Source: Druceiella hillmani
Taxonomy: Eukaryota; Arthropoda; Insecta; Lepidoptera; Hepialidae
Length of the DNA: 64,000 nt
Reading direction: 5' to 3'
NCBI GenBank assembly: GCA_039881145.1
Contig: JAYKKI010000007.1
Location: 44,082,501-44,146,500 of the forward strand
The notes below the pieces were generated by a model, which was not told the origin of the DNA, did no database searches, and saw nothing but the letters and a program-made list of their open reading frames with translations. Numbering within the stretch: the stretch's first letter is position 1; each line of letters opens with the position of its first letter. The position numbers and the translations under genes are program-made. Shown here piece by piece: positions 1 to 10,723 of the stretch.

Positions 1-168
1 GCTATATCGTCAAAATCCAAATTTTCTATGAGCCACCATCCTAGTACTAGAACATTATTTTTAAATAATGTTAGTTATAAGTTTAAATAAAAATATCACA
101 TTTATCTAGGTGATGAATTAAATTTATAAAGGAACAGAATTAATACTATTAATTAAATAACGTATACA

Positions 169-490
169 TTTTTTAAGAAATGTTACAATGATGTCTTATT
201 ATATGATAGGTTGAATATTGCAAATCCTTTTATTATTATTTCAAATGAGGAGTTTATGTGTCAGGAGGCATCTGTTACATTTATATATGCATAGAAATAT
301 ACATTGTATATGTAATAAGCATTAATTATATTTTTTAAGAAATGTTACAATGAAGTCTCATTATATGATAGGTTGAATATTGCAAATCCTTTTATTATTA
401 TTTCAAATGAGGAGTTTATGTGTCAGGAGGCATCTGTTACATTTATATTTGCATAGAAATATACATTGTATATGAAATAAGCATTAATTA
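169..490. repeat. 162-bp tandem duplication
   Basis: Two head-to-tail copies of a 162-bp AT-rich unit (169-330 and 331-490) differ at only a few scattered positions (for example GATGTCTTA versus GAAGTCTCA). The high identity suggests a recent local duplication. No reading frame is preserved. Confidence 0.9.
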
Positions 491-583
491 TTTATTGCAG
501 ATTTTTATATCAACCTTCGTATGTTTCAAGAAATAAAAGATTTGTCGAAAGTAAACTCAAGTGGACAAGCAAGAGGGAAGATA

Positions 584-1516
584 TCAGCTAGTACATAAAT
601 AGAACATATAAAACGAGATCAAATGGTATGAACGAATCACACTATCCTAATTTTATAATTAATCGTTGGAGGTAAGGAATAGTTATAATATCTCAGTGGT
701 CGTAAACAAAAATATAAAAACAAATCAAGTTTCTCGCATAATACATAAGATGAAATTTATTTGGTGAAAAATTGACAACACCATCACTTAAATAGTTTTA
801 ATATAACATGCAACACACGTAACATAGATCTTTTACTCACGAAAGTTTTAAAGCAATTTCTTTTAGCAGTTAGACGTAGATTAAGATAAAAATTTGTATA
901 TTTTATAGTAGATTCCTTATTATTATTTCATACAACAACGCTGTTGCTTTTCAGTTACTTCTGGTATTTGAACTGAACCTTAGATCTATTTGTATGAGAG
1001 CAGACCGTGAAGACCGTGAAGATTGAGCGTGAAAATGCGAAAGATAGAAATCTAAAAACTCGATGCGAATCTGGATGCGAATTCAGCAAAACCGGACACT
1101 GATAAGAGATGACATAGGTATTCCAATTATAGTGACGTTTCTGCAGTTGAAGATGCGGTCGGTCTGTTAAAAAAGGAATTGGAAAGAATATACAATTTTA
1201 TTGCCGAATATATATTTAAGTATAAGGACAATCAACAATGATCTGCATAATTGTAGTAGATATAAAGAATTGATTCACCAAATATTCAATGCAGAATTAA
1301 TTTCAAGTCATTGCGTGAGTTGCTGGTCGATATGGCATATGAAGAGCAATATAACATTCAAATGCAATAGCCATAACGTCATGAGCAAAACGAACTTTTT
1401 AATCCAGTTTGAAGACATTATACTAGTGAGGTTTGAAAGTTTAATAAAATTAGGATAGTGTGATTCGTTCATACCATTTGATCTCGTTTTATATGTTCTA
1501 TTTATGTACTAGCTGA
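584..1516. mobile_element. 933-bp element with identical 73-bp terminal inverted repeats
   Basis: Bases 584-656 are the exact reverse complement of 1444-1516 (73 of 73), beginning TCAGCTAGTACATAAATAG and ending CTAGCTGA. A TA dinucleotide flanks both sides (582-583 and 1517-1518), as expected for a TA target-site duplication of the Tc1/mariner type, although so short a duplication is weak evidence. The interior is not palindromic, and its part at about 990-1240 is GC-richer than the surroundings. No transposase is visible, so this would be a non-autonomous DNA transposon. Identical termini suggest recent insertion or gene conversion. Confidence 0.75.
1113..1241 (+). CDS. short open frame inside the TIR element
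   Basis: An open frame without its own ATG runs for 42 residues to a TGA at 1239-1241. Its core reads SDVSAVEDAVGLLKKELER, which has a helical, protein-like composition and lies in the GC-richer interior of the TIR element. It may be a fragment of host coding sequence captured by the element, or chance. The family is not recognised. Confidence 0.2.
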   Translation, partial: HRYSNYSDVSAVEDAVGLLKKELERIYNFIAEYIFKYKDNQQ

Positions 1517-1518
1517 TA

Positions 1519-2849
1519 ATAGGATGTAAATTGAAATATTAATTAAAGTAAAACTTATGTTAAAAGAATTATAAAGAAACTTTTTATCTTAAGGTTTATA
1601 TTTCATAATATTAAGACTGATTCGCTTAAATTACTTGAATAAAGAAAACTTTAATTGAACACCTATTTATGCAGTAATAACCTGCTGTCCTAAAAAAAGA
1701 ACAAAACATTTTTAAGTTTTTTTTTATATTTTGGCAACCTTAAATAAGTATAAAAGCGCCTTTAAAAATATTACATTTGAATAATTTTTACATACAAAAA
1801 TATTTTAAAATTTTTTTAGAGCCACAAATCAAAATAAAATTGGTCTAATATTAGCACCCTGGGATTAATTTCAATATGCCACTTTTAATTCTGGATATTA
1901 GGAGGTTAAAGTAAGTCAAATAGCGGTTAACTGCATCAAGAAAACTCAAACCCAATACTGTATTATGAAAACTCAACGTATGAAACAGTGGAGGTTAGTA
2001 ACAGTTGATGATACCTAGAGGCCTGACCTTTATACAAAAATGAATGTGTTTTGTTAGCATAAAATAGTTTAGAATAAAAAATACGCTAATCCCAATATTA
2101 GCAAAACCGAGTACTTTTGAATGAAACCTAATCTAATTTGAATGAACGAGGTGTACATGTTATTAGTGTGTTTTAATACCTGTAAACCAAATCTATCCCA
2201 TTTAAAATTTCATGTAATTCGAGTTCATTTTCCAACAGTTATCTAATAATGGTGATTTCTTTAGTCGAATTCAGTAAATGTGTATACATAATTTATTTGT
2301 ATGACAAATGACTTATTCATAGAATGATATAGTATGATAAATAATATATGAGACTGTGATAAATAATTCTACGTATTTTATGAAAAAATGAGCTCAAGCA
2401 CAGATTTAACATAATACTATGATTTATTATGGGAATATTTCTATTACTTCTCCTTTCTGTTATTACCTATATAATTTTAAATATTAATATATTTGGGGTA
2501 ACGAGCATTGTTTAGAAACTATAAATATTTCTCAGTTTAATAACTAGAAATCTACAAGTTTTTGGAAATGAAAATTTTATTCAGACTTTCTGGTCTTATG
2601 GCACCGATTGTCTACTATATAATTTAATGTAGTAAATGTTACTTCTAATGGTTGGTAATTTTAAAGACGACCTATAAAAATAAACGGAGGCTCATAATTG
2701 AAAGAAATTATTTCGAATAATAACAATTAAAATATTTATATCCAAACATAAAATGTTAAAAATGATAGAAATTACCTTCAACACAAACTAACTTAAGTCC
2801 TAGAAAGGTGCAGTGTACTTTGAACACAAATAATCAAATAAAAACTTAC
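1519..2849. other. AT-rich noncoding stretch
   Basis: No gene, exon or structured repeat could be supported. The segment at about 1808-1890 shows weak similarity to 49935-49995 (ACAAATCAAAAT followed by AATTT...AATATGCC versus AATTTGAAAATGCC), perhaps an old dispersed repeat. Confidence 0.4.
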
Positions 2850-2892
2850 GATCTCTTCTAACTTCCGGAGATTATATATATCCAACCATATC
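2850..2892 (-). CDS. candidate 43-nt internal microexon
   Basis: Read on the minus strand, a strong pyrimidine tract ending TTTTTTTTAG (AG complement at 2893-2894) precedes 43 nt, followed immediately by GTAAGT (complement of 2844-2849). One of three frames is open and gives IWLDIYNLRKLEEI after one leading base; it ends in phase 0. Splice signals on both sides are good, but a segment this short can arise by chance. It could belong to the same minus-strand gene as the exon at 14094-14242, although the phases show they cannot be joined directly. Confidence 0.3.
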
Positions 2893-2894
2893 CT

Positions 2895-3990
2895 AAAAAA
2901 AAGAGGAAGAAAAATATATGGATAAAGAGTATGGTAGTCGGCAAATCTTAAAAAATGAATTCCTTGGCGTTCTGATTCCATGTTGACGGTTCGTGAACAG
3001 AGTTTGAACTTTCATGAGATTACGTCTATGCGAAATAATTTCAGAAATTTTATTAAAGTGGAAATTACGACCATTGATTTTTGATAACTTATTTGGAACA
3101 GAATTACTTATATTGATATGAATATAGATACATTGCTTAAATAGGGGATAAAAACAACTTTAACCACCTACAAAAAGCGAAAAAGTAAATAAATATTTTT
3201 CTAAATACTATAAAAATTGGAGTATTCTCTGATTCTAGATTTTGTTATATATTTCATAAAGAGACATTTTATGAAAACTCGTCGCTTAGATATAATGAAT
3301 TCACTGTGCTAAAATATTTTTAGCACGACCTATGTTTGCTTTTAATTATATAAATTGGCAAAAATTTGGAAAGAAGAGGATATTTCAATCTGCGCTAATT
3401 TGATATGGGTTTAGCAAAATTTTACAATTTCTGTCGAGAATATTTGGAATTGAAAATAAATTAAAATTTAACCTATCAAAATAGTTCATTTAACCGACAA
3501 GTTGCTTGTGTGGCATTCGTGCTCATTCTCTCACTGAATAATATTAATTTAATCGAAAGCGAATTATGTACAACAAATGTAAAGAGAGAGGCGCCTGTAT
3601 ATAAAATTCATAACGACATTAAGTAAGTCCTATTAATGACATATGACATTTTTATGTTTGGGAATTGGTGTCTCAATTTGTTCATCGTCAAGTTTTATGT
3701 AGCGTCATTTTTTTTGTAACATCCGTTTGTGCCTACAATTAATTATATACCAATTTTATTTCGATATTATAAATAGTGCGTGCGGGTTGTAAAAATCGAT
3801 ATCCTATATGTCATATTTTAATAGAATTTTTTCTCTGCGTTCTTGTATTGTTTCAATAAGGAGCTTCTTAGACAGTTGGATATAGATTATTAATTTCCTG
3901 CCTTCTCCAACTTTTTAAAGATGTAGTATTACATGATTTTCTGAAAGTTTTTCATTTATTTACAACTATTCATCTTCTATTTCAACATAA
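2895..3990. other. AT-rich noncoding stretch
   Basis: Nothing recognised. The bases near 3500-3610 are slightly less AT-rich, without an open frame or repeat that could be named. Confidence 0.4.
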
Positions 3991-3997
3991 TATAAAG

Positions 3998-4206
3998 TGG
4001 CGCACAATTTGTCAGTCGTAACTAATAATTGCGTTACAATCGAAGACATTATAGATGACGGACCATCTATTATAACTAACGAGAAAGTAAATGACATTAT
4101 AACTAGTAACAAAGTTCACGTAAACGTAGTGAAACACAACTATAAAGAAATATATATGTTAAACCGAAACCAACATACGTTTTGGAAGAAACTGTTGAAA
4201 AGTTAA
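3998..4206 (+). CDS. candidate 3'-terminal coding exon, product unknown
   Basis: A 68-residue frame runs from a possible acceptor (pyrimidine-rich stretch ending ATATAAAG at 3991-3997) to TAA at 4204-4206. It has no ATG near its start, so it would be the last exon of a gene whose upstream exons were not found. It includes NNCVTIEDIIDDGPSIITNE and ends WKKLLKS. A canonical AATAAA lies at 4225-4230, only 19 nt after the stop, which is the main support for a real gene end. The composition is acidic then basic, with no membrane segment or known domain. The alternative is a chance open frame: 69 codons is near the noise level here. Confidence 0.4.
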
Positions 4207-4224
4207 ATTGGATGAAATTATTTC

Positions 4225-4230
4225 AATAAA
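4225..4230 (+). promoter_or_regulatory. AATAAA polyadenylation signal
   Basis: Canonical hexamer just downstream of the stop codon of the candidate terminal exon ending at 4206. Confidence 0.4.
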
Positions 4231-4559
4231 AGTTCCTAATATGACCTTTTGTCGTCTGGCGTCAGGGATATGTGTAACTGAAAGTGCATACCTCCACAGA
4301 CTGGTAAGGCTAGGGGGACTTTTGTGAAAATTCTTTTCCTGCGACAGTTATTAGAATTGATACGGGAGTAAAACTCGAAATATTTCGGTCCGATATTAAA
4401 ACCTTGCTGACTTACTCGTGCACAATATGAAAGTTTCATTTGTACGTATATATACTCGTTTATAGTACCAGGTGATCGAACGATGCTCGGTGTATTTAGA
4501 GTTTCCCATAGGAAAGTGAAATTGCTTGTTTCATGGTATTAGGTTTAGTATTAGATTTT

Positions 4560-5495
4560 ATTTGCCCTCTCACGTCCCCTTCCCCGTTGTCTTTGTTTTC
4601 AGGTTCGGCCTTCAGTCTCGCCTTCTCGTTCATCTTCGCGTTCGCGTTCACCTTCGCATTTTCGCCTTTGCGTTCGCATTTGCTTTCGCATTCGTATTTG
4701 CGTTCGCGTTCACGTTCGCTTTCACGTTCGCCTTCGCCTTGGCGTTCACGTTCACCCTCCCGTTCGTCTTCTACTTTCCGTTCGCCTTCCCCTTCGAGTT
4801 CCACGCTACCTTCCCATTCCTGTTCCCCTCCCGTCACCTTAACCTCCACTCCTCCTCCAACTTCACATATCCCTTCCCTCTCTCTCCAACCCTTTCTCCG
4901 TCCCCTTCTCCTTTCCCTTCCCCTAGATCTTCCACGTTCACTTTCTCTTCCCCTTCCCCTTCCCCATTCCCTTCCCTTCACCTTCCTCTTCCCTTCCACT
5001 CCCTCTTCATCTTCCCTTCCCCTTACCTTCCCCTTAACCTTCCTCTTACCTCCCCCTCCCCATCCTCCTTCTCCACTTCTCCTTCCACTTCACTATTACC
5101 TTTCCCTTCCCTTTACCTCCTACTACCCATACCCTTACACCCCACTTCACCTTTCTCTTCACCATCCCCTTCCCCTTCCCCTAAACCATCACCTTTCCCT
5201 TACTCTTACCTCCCCCTACCCATCCCCTTCAGCTCCCGGTTCTACTTCTGCTTCTGTTTCTCCTTCCCTTTTCCCTCCCTCCTCCTCTTCCCCTTCCTCT
5301 CCCCCTCCCCATCTTCCTTCCCCTGCACTTCATCGTCACCTTTACCTTCTCCTTACCTCCCCCTACCCATACCCCTAGACACCACTTCCACTTCGCCTCC
5401 CCTTTCCCCTTCCCTGCCCATCCCCTTTCCCGCCCCATCCCCTTCCCCTTTCACTTCCCTTTCCGACCCTACCCTTCCCCATCCCTTTTTTTGTA
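4560..5495. repeat. 0.9-kb degenerate polypyrimidine tract (hexamer-based)
   Basis: The plus strand is almost purely C/T from about 4800 to 5490 and strongly pyrimidine-biased from 4560. The left part is built from hexamers such as TTCGCG, TTCACG and TTCGCC (about 4620-4770). The right part uses CCTTCC/CCCTTC-type units with longer internal repeats around TTACCTCCCCCTACCCAT. Pyrimidine-only DNA cannot contain TAA, TAG or TGA, so it creates long artificial frames on the plus strand and an Arg/Glu/Gly-rich one on the minus strand. These are not proposed as genes. Confidence 0.9.
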
Positions 5496-5559
5496 TGTTT
5501 TTTCATACAATAGTGTCCACAGTAATTTTAAACATTTTAAGTGGCCGCCATTTCCCAAA

Positions 5560-5698
5560 TAATTAACCGACTTTGGAATTATTCAATATAATCACCAACG
5601 CAATAAATATACCAAATTTCATCGAAATCGTTAGAGCCGTTTCCGAGAAACCATTTACATATATACATATATACATACAAGAATTGCTCGTTTAATAG

Positions 5699-5769
<71 letters not shown>

Positions 5770-5775
5770 CGTGTG
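5560..5775 (+). mobile_element. 3' tail of a non-LTR retroelement or SINE ending in (TA)n(GT)n
   Basis: The segment contains AAATTTCATCGAAATCGTTA, then AGCCGTTTCCGAGAAA and CAAGAATTGCTCGTTTAAT, followed by a TA tract (about 5703-5754) and a GT tract (5755-5775). From memory, these phrases are common at the 3' ends of RTE-like retroelements and their SINEs in insects, where the microsatellite is the tail. No reverse transcriptase is present, so this is a 5'-truncated copy. Confidence 0.55.
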
Positions 5776-5934
5776 GTAATAACTTCAAGTGTCTCACCGT
5801 CAACTATGGTGGTTGGATATGGGTGGTTGTTGTGTTGTTGGAAGTATGGTGGTTGAAAGTGGTCGACCTTGGGTATTTTCCACTATAGACCACCGACCAA
5901 ACTTCCGTCATTGAATGTACAGAACAAGTGTGAT

Positions 5935-6225
5935 TATACTGGAATAACTTAGAATGTACTATAATGAACTATGTCCGAAGGATCAAGAATGATCTGGAAT
6001 GTTCGAGGAGTATTATGTTTAAATATGTTAGAATGAGTGGGAATGCACTAGAATATCTTCAAAATTCAGGAAAGGTGGAGAATGTTCTGGAATGTTAGAG
6101 AATGTAATAGAATATCCTAGAATGTTCTGGACTAAAATGAATTGAACCGGAAGGATGAGAATGTACTGGAATATTCGAAAAACATTATGTTTAAATATGT
6201 TAGAATGAGTGAGAATGTTATCAAA
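5935..6225. repeat. degenerate AGAATGTTCT array, heat-shock-element-like
   Basis: The stretch is full of GAAT and TTC blocks. Between 6079 and 6133 they keep an exact 5-bp register (aGAAt gTTCt gGAAt gTTAg aGAAt and onward), which matches the alternating nGAAn/nTTCn layout of heat-shock elements. A longer duplication is also present: TTATGTTTAAATATGTTAGA occurs near 6015 and again near 6186. This is probably a degenerate satellite; any binding by HSF is inference. Confidence 0.6.
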
Positions 6226-6247
6226 TAAAGTTATATTTACATTTATA

Positions 6248-7815
6248 GGGGCGGTCTAGTGACTTCGTTCTACTTCTTGATTTTCTTTTTTTGTTTATTT
6301 CTACAGGGAATTAGGGTGACGCGTTTGCGAGGAAAGAAAGAATGAGTTTGAAAATTAAATAGAACTGTATACTTATATAATCTACTAGCCGTATCCTGCG
6401 ATTAAACCCTCGTAGAATTATTTTTATGATACTAAACACAAATCCCTCCCCTCGCTTCCTTCCCTCCCGCTGACACTGAGCATCTCCGTTCCGTTCGCCA
6501 AATGGGCATCAATCGCTGGGTCGGGATTATATCAGCAGGAGTACTCGGGCTAATCAATCGATGAATAATCCAGTCCCCCTCCCCCTTCTCCCTACACTGT
6601 ACTGTTTAGACAGTTTTTCTGTATTCTGTTATGTACGTACATGAAGTTTATGTGTCTCAAATTATAGGCATTCTAACAAAAATGAACTTTTGAAATCAGA
6701 CGTATGGTTGGACCGGTGGTTAGCACAAAAAAAATCGCTTTATGAATTATTAAAATTGTTGACTGTTCGAGAAGTACAGGTGATTTGGGAGTACAATTAT
6801 GTACCATGTAGAACAGTGAAAAATATATTAATAAATGTGGCAAGTGATATGTGTCTATTTTAATGGTAGCATATTTTTTCAGTCGTAATTTAAGACGCAA
6901 TATTAAAGTGTATATGGTTTTAATAGGTTTAATGACCTGTAGATTCAAGAATTCTATCTTTAAAATCTATGGAAGTGGATGTGCAGATTAAGAATATTTT
7001 GAATATATTTCTCAACCCTTTTTAGGTACATACTATTTCTATATAATATATTCCTGACCCGACCAAATGTCGTGTTGAGATTGAAAACGAAAAAAAAAAC
7101 AATTTATTACAATTTTCAGGAATACATAGATTAATTACGCCACTACATAAAAGAAGGAAAAAACTCACAACACACAATCACAATCACGGAATTTGGTAAA
7201 CATAAAGAAAAACATGGTTCGGTTGAATTACATCAATAAAGTAAAGAGATATGGGGCTAGTAAATTACTTATCTTACGCCTACAAAGGATATTTTACACA
7301 ATATATATGTGGAAAAATTATTTTAATATTTGTAAATAATTTAATAGAAATAATACGTCTGTTTAAATGTTTAAACTGTTAAATACCCTAAAGTACTTTC
7401 CAGAGGTTAACATAAACAACAATTTTCTTTTGTAGTACGCCACAGAAAGAACGAAAAAATCAGATATTTTTATATAGCTAATAAAGGTCAAATAGTGTTA
7501 CGTTAGAAAATTTAATTTGGTCGTCCATTCTTATTACGCACATCTTAATTTAGAAACAATCAGTAACGAGCTAAAAGTACAGAATTTTGCAGTGTCCTTG
7601 GCATACCTTTATTCCGTAATATATCTTGTATAACTTCAAAGAAGACTATCGCTCTAACTTACAGTTTTAGACCAATTTCACAACAGGGTAGAAATTTTAG
7701 TCTATTAATATTACTATACTTTAAATTTGAAATTATGAATAATTCTAACACAGAAAATATTTTATTTATCTAAATAGAACTTCAAATTACGTCTAAATAA
7801 TTTTACTGTTAAAAT

Positions 7816-7854
<39 letters not shown>

Positions 7855-8259
7855 TGTTAAAATTCAGTTTAGTAACAGAAGACAGAAAAACTGTCTAAAC
7901 GGTACAAAGTAGAGAGGGAGAGAGAGAGAGAGAGGGGGGGGGGGAGACTGTATTATTTATTGATTGATTATCCCGAGTATCCCGCTGATATAATCCCGAC
8001 TCCAAGGATCGATGCCATTTGGCGAACGGAACGGAGATGCTTAGTTGGTGTTAGCGGAAGGGGTGTGTGTTTAGCATCATTAAAATAATTCTACGCGGGT
8101 GAAACCGCGGGATATAGCTAGTAGATTATGTAAGAATACGCTTCTATTTAATTTCCAACCCCATATTTTCTTTCCTCGCAAAGGCATCCCCCTAATTCCC
8201 CATAGAAATAAACAAAAAAAAGAAAATCAAGAAGTAGAACGAAGTCACTAGACCGCCCC
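6248..8259. mobile_element. 2.0-kb foldback element with ~390-bp inverted arms
   Basis: The left arm (about 6248-6632) is repeated in reverse complement at about 7876-8259, starting GGGGCGGTCTAGTGACTTCG and continuing with moderate divergence and indels to an inner end near GACAGTTTTTCTGT. TA flanks both outer ends, and the inverted match runs a few bases further outward (ACATTTATA). Both arms contain GTAGAATTATTTT beside a CCGCGGTTTCACCCGCG-like block, common in insect repeats. The interior (about 6640-7870) is AT-rich and has no credible transposase; its 91-codon minus frame is not convincing. A (TA)n tract at 7821-7853 is bracketed by direct copies of CTGTTAAAATTCAGTTTA. Confidence 0.75.
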
Positions 8260-8274
8260 TATAAATGTCCTTGA

Positions 8275-8480
8275 CACGCCACCGCACTTCATTCACGTCA
8301 GGGCTAGGTCAGAGACGATTCCAGTTCGTGAACAGGATCGGGGTTACGACATCGTTTGTTACTCACCATCTGACTCTCTCATCGCACCCGGGTGTATTTT
8401 TCGCTCCAACGTAAATATATTATTCCCGCATCCTAATGGTGAAAAATAAAGTTTGCCGGGTCGATCCATGGGGTCGCTAA
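8275..8480. mobile_element. GC-rich island, possibly an LTR fragment
   Basis: About 200 bp of clearly higher GC abuts the foldback element. It contains CACGTCAGGGCTAGGTCAG, TCGCACCCGGGTGTATTTTT, CGCATCCTAATGGTGA and AATAAAGTTTGCC. The wording resembles the LTR and LTR/internal junction of some insect Ty3-like retrotransposons, but this is from memory and no gag or pol is present. No splice-bounded open frame is obvious. Confidence 0.3.
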
Positions 8481-9095
8481 TGATAAATAATCGGGGGTGG
8501 AAATATACTATGAAATCCGTCCTCTTTTATTTAAATTCGGCCAAAGCTGCTTTTCGGAATTTTCTATATATTTATATACGTATATTTGGCGTTTGTATTT
8601 GCATATTCCAACTGATTAGGGTATTCGATTTTTGTTTGTATTTCTTATTTTCTTAAATATACTGCTAAAACAGATTTTAATTTATCTATTTCAAATTTTT
8701 ATGGAAGTTTTGGAATTGCAAACGTTATATTTTAAACTGTCTAATGTTGAACATTTCCATACACTTATCTTGTCTGTTACATTGTATATATCGTAACTAT
8801 TAACTTATTGCTACTTGGAAATAACGTAAGACTATGGTGTATAATTATTGTGTCTTTAACCATGATACGAGGAGTTGGCCAGTGTATAATAGGGAAATTT
8901 CCGAGACATTTTCAGCTTTGATAAATGAACAACCAACACTGGCTAGTTAAAGTTGAATAAGTAGCATTGGCCGTCTAGTTAAGAGAGAAAAAAATGAAAA
9001 TACAAATTCCAAAAAAAAAAAACTTTGAATATTCTTGTTCCATAAATTCTGTGTAGAATGAAAAGCGAGTGAAGCAACTTACCATATACACGCGA
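8481..9095. other. AT-rich noncoding stretch
   Basis: Nothing recognised apart from a short frame at 8453-8656 without coding character. Confidence 0.35.
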
Positions 9096-9099
9096 TAAT

Positions 9100-9235
9100 G
9101 AAGATATGTTCTCCTATGATACAGCTAAAAACTGGTTCCGACAATTCGAAGATGAAAATGTGATATGGATGAGGAATTTCTCCGATATTCCTCATCCTAG
9201 ATGAGGAATTTCTCCGATATTCCTCATTAGGGGCT
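9100..9235 (+). pseudogene. short mariner-like transposase remnant
   Basis: A frame near 9119-9160 reads TAKNWFRQFEDENV, resembling the helix-turn-helix part of mariner transposases (TxxxWxxRFxxGxxxxxDxxRxGRP). It is followed by a direct duplication of GATGAGGAATTTCTCCGAT that breaks the frame, and nothing of the catalytic domain remains nearby. The similarity is short, so the call is tentative. Confidence 0.35.
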
Positions 9236-9239
9236 ACCT

Positions 9240-10656
9240 CTCACATTAAAGAAGAAAAATGGAAAAAAACCTTCTTGAAACACATTCCAGAAATATTCTC
9301 CTTGGTTACGACATGAAATAATGTCAATAAACCGAGATGGCACGTTTATTAATTGCCAAATTAATATTTTTTGGTTATTATGCTTAACACTGATTAACAC
9401 AGAAATATTATGCTATGTTTATTATGATAGAATAAGACACACTTATATTTTAATAATACTATGTACTAGTATGGAATATGAACTGTACTGGTCCAATCTG
9501 TAAACAATTTGTTTTTTTTTGTAATTCTTTATGTCAAGTGATTTCGGTTGTAATCCTGTGGCACTATATTAAATTTTTCTTATTCACTTGTTGTTGTTGC
9601 CAGCATTACTGTACTAGATTATCATAAGAGTATTCCATATTACTCTCATAAATTAAGTATATTTCATGATATTTTATCTTTTAAAATCAGTTGATGTATT
9701 CAGGCCAAAGGTAGCATATACTTTACATAAATAACCGCAATAACATTATACTCATTGACCACGCCGTAAAAGAATAAAAAGCTTTTAGTATGATTTTCTA
9801 GTAATTAATTTTTAGGAAACTCTTTCCAAACGGTACAGGATAATAATAAACAAAAGAATTACGTTAGTTCATCGAAACTTGAAACCTACGCCCTATTTCG
9901 TGATTTATCACATACTGTTCCATCATCAATCAAAGCACAAATATACGAACTAAACTATACAATTTTGTGACAAATTTCTATGAAATCAATAAAAAACTCT
10001 GATTATTTTAATTAATTTAATTTTTTTTATGATACGGCGATAGCTAGTTTCAGTGCCATAATGTACCTGCGATAATTTACGCAAACTACGCTTTACATAC
10101 ACCTAATATCTCCTTTGTAAAACATAAACAATTCAAGCCTCGATATCCAATTAATAAAACATCAACTAAACATTCGTACGAAGTGTCAAACACTGATACA
10201 CGTTAAGGAGCAGGCATGTACCGCAATATCGCCCGCAACCTGTAACTGACAGTTTGACATGATTAATAGTTAATTAATTGGAACACGATACACAGTTGGC
10301 CCAACTCGCACGAGATAGGTTGTCTAATGAATACGAATCTCGGATCGATTAAATATCACATTGACATTATTTTCTATTGTTATGGAATGGTTAGCATAAA
10401 CAAATACATTTTTAATGTGATTTGTCCCGAAATAGACAAGGATTGATTGAAGGAAATGATAAATTGTGACGGGGTAGAATGAAAAGTATTGAATAAATTA
10501 TTCCTTTAATGTTACGGAAAATCAATCCTCTCTGAAAATGAGAAACGACCGATTTGTGTCCAACTGGCTGCAACTGGTGACTATTAAATTTCAACATTTA
10601 TCTGCTTATAGCTTCTAACTTTATGCGTACAAATTTTTTTTAGATGAACTGTGGTC
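9240..10656. other. AT-rich noncoding stretch
   Basis: Two short ATG frames (9321-9503 plus, 10412-10597 minus) have no signal of function. No repeat was recognised. Confidence 0.4.
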
Positions 10657-10723
10657 AACAAACTTTATCCCCAAACCTCCGTTGTTTGTTTAGACCGATG
10701 GAGGTTTGGGGATAAAGTTTGTT
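10657..10723. repeat. perfect 24-bp inverted repeat (hairpin)
   Basis: Bases 10657-10680 (AACAAACTTTATCCCCAAAC and onward) are the exact reverse complement of 10700-10723, with a 19-nt loop. A transcript would form a perfect 24-bp stem. It may be a small foldback element or a small-RNA precursor; the sequence does not decide. Confidence 0.85.

Noticed and set aside
1201..1458. 85-codon ORF
   Set aside because: Begins at a non-ATG codon, overlaps the right terminal inverted repeat and is out of frame with the better open stretch at 1113-1241.
4526..5566. 346-codon and 281-codon plus ORFs and a 167-codon minus ORF
   Set aside because: They lie in the pyrimidine tract, which cannot form stop codons; the Phe/Ala/Pro/Ser and Arg/Glu/Gly products are artefacts of the repeat.
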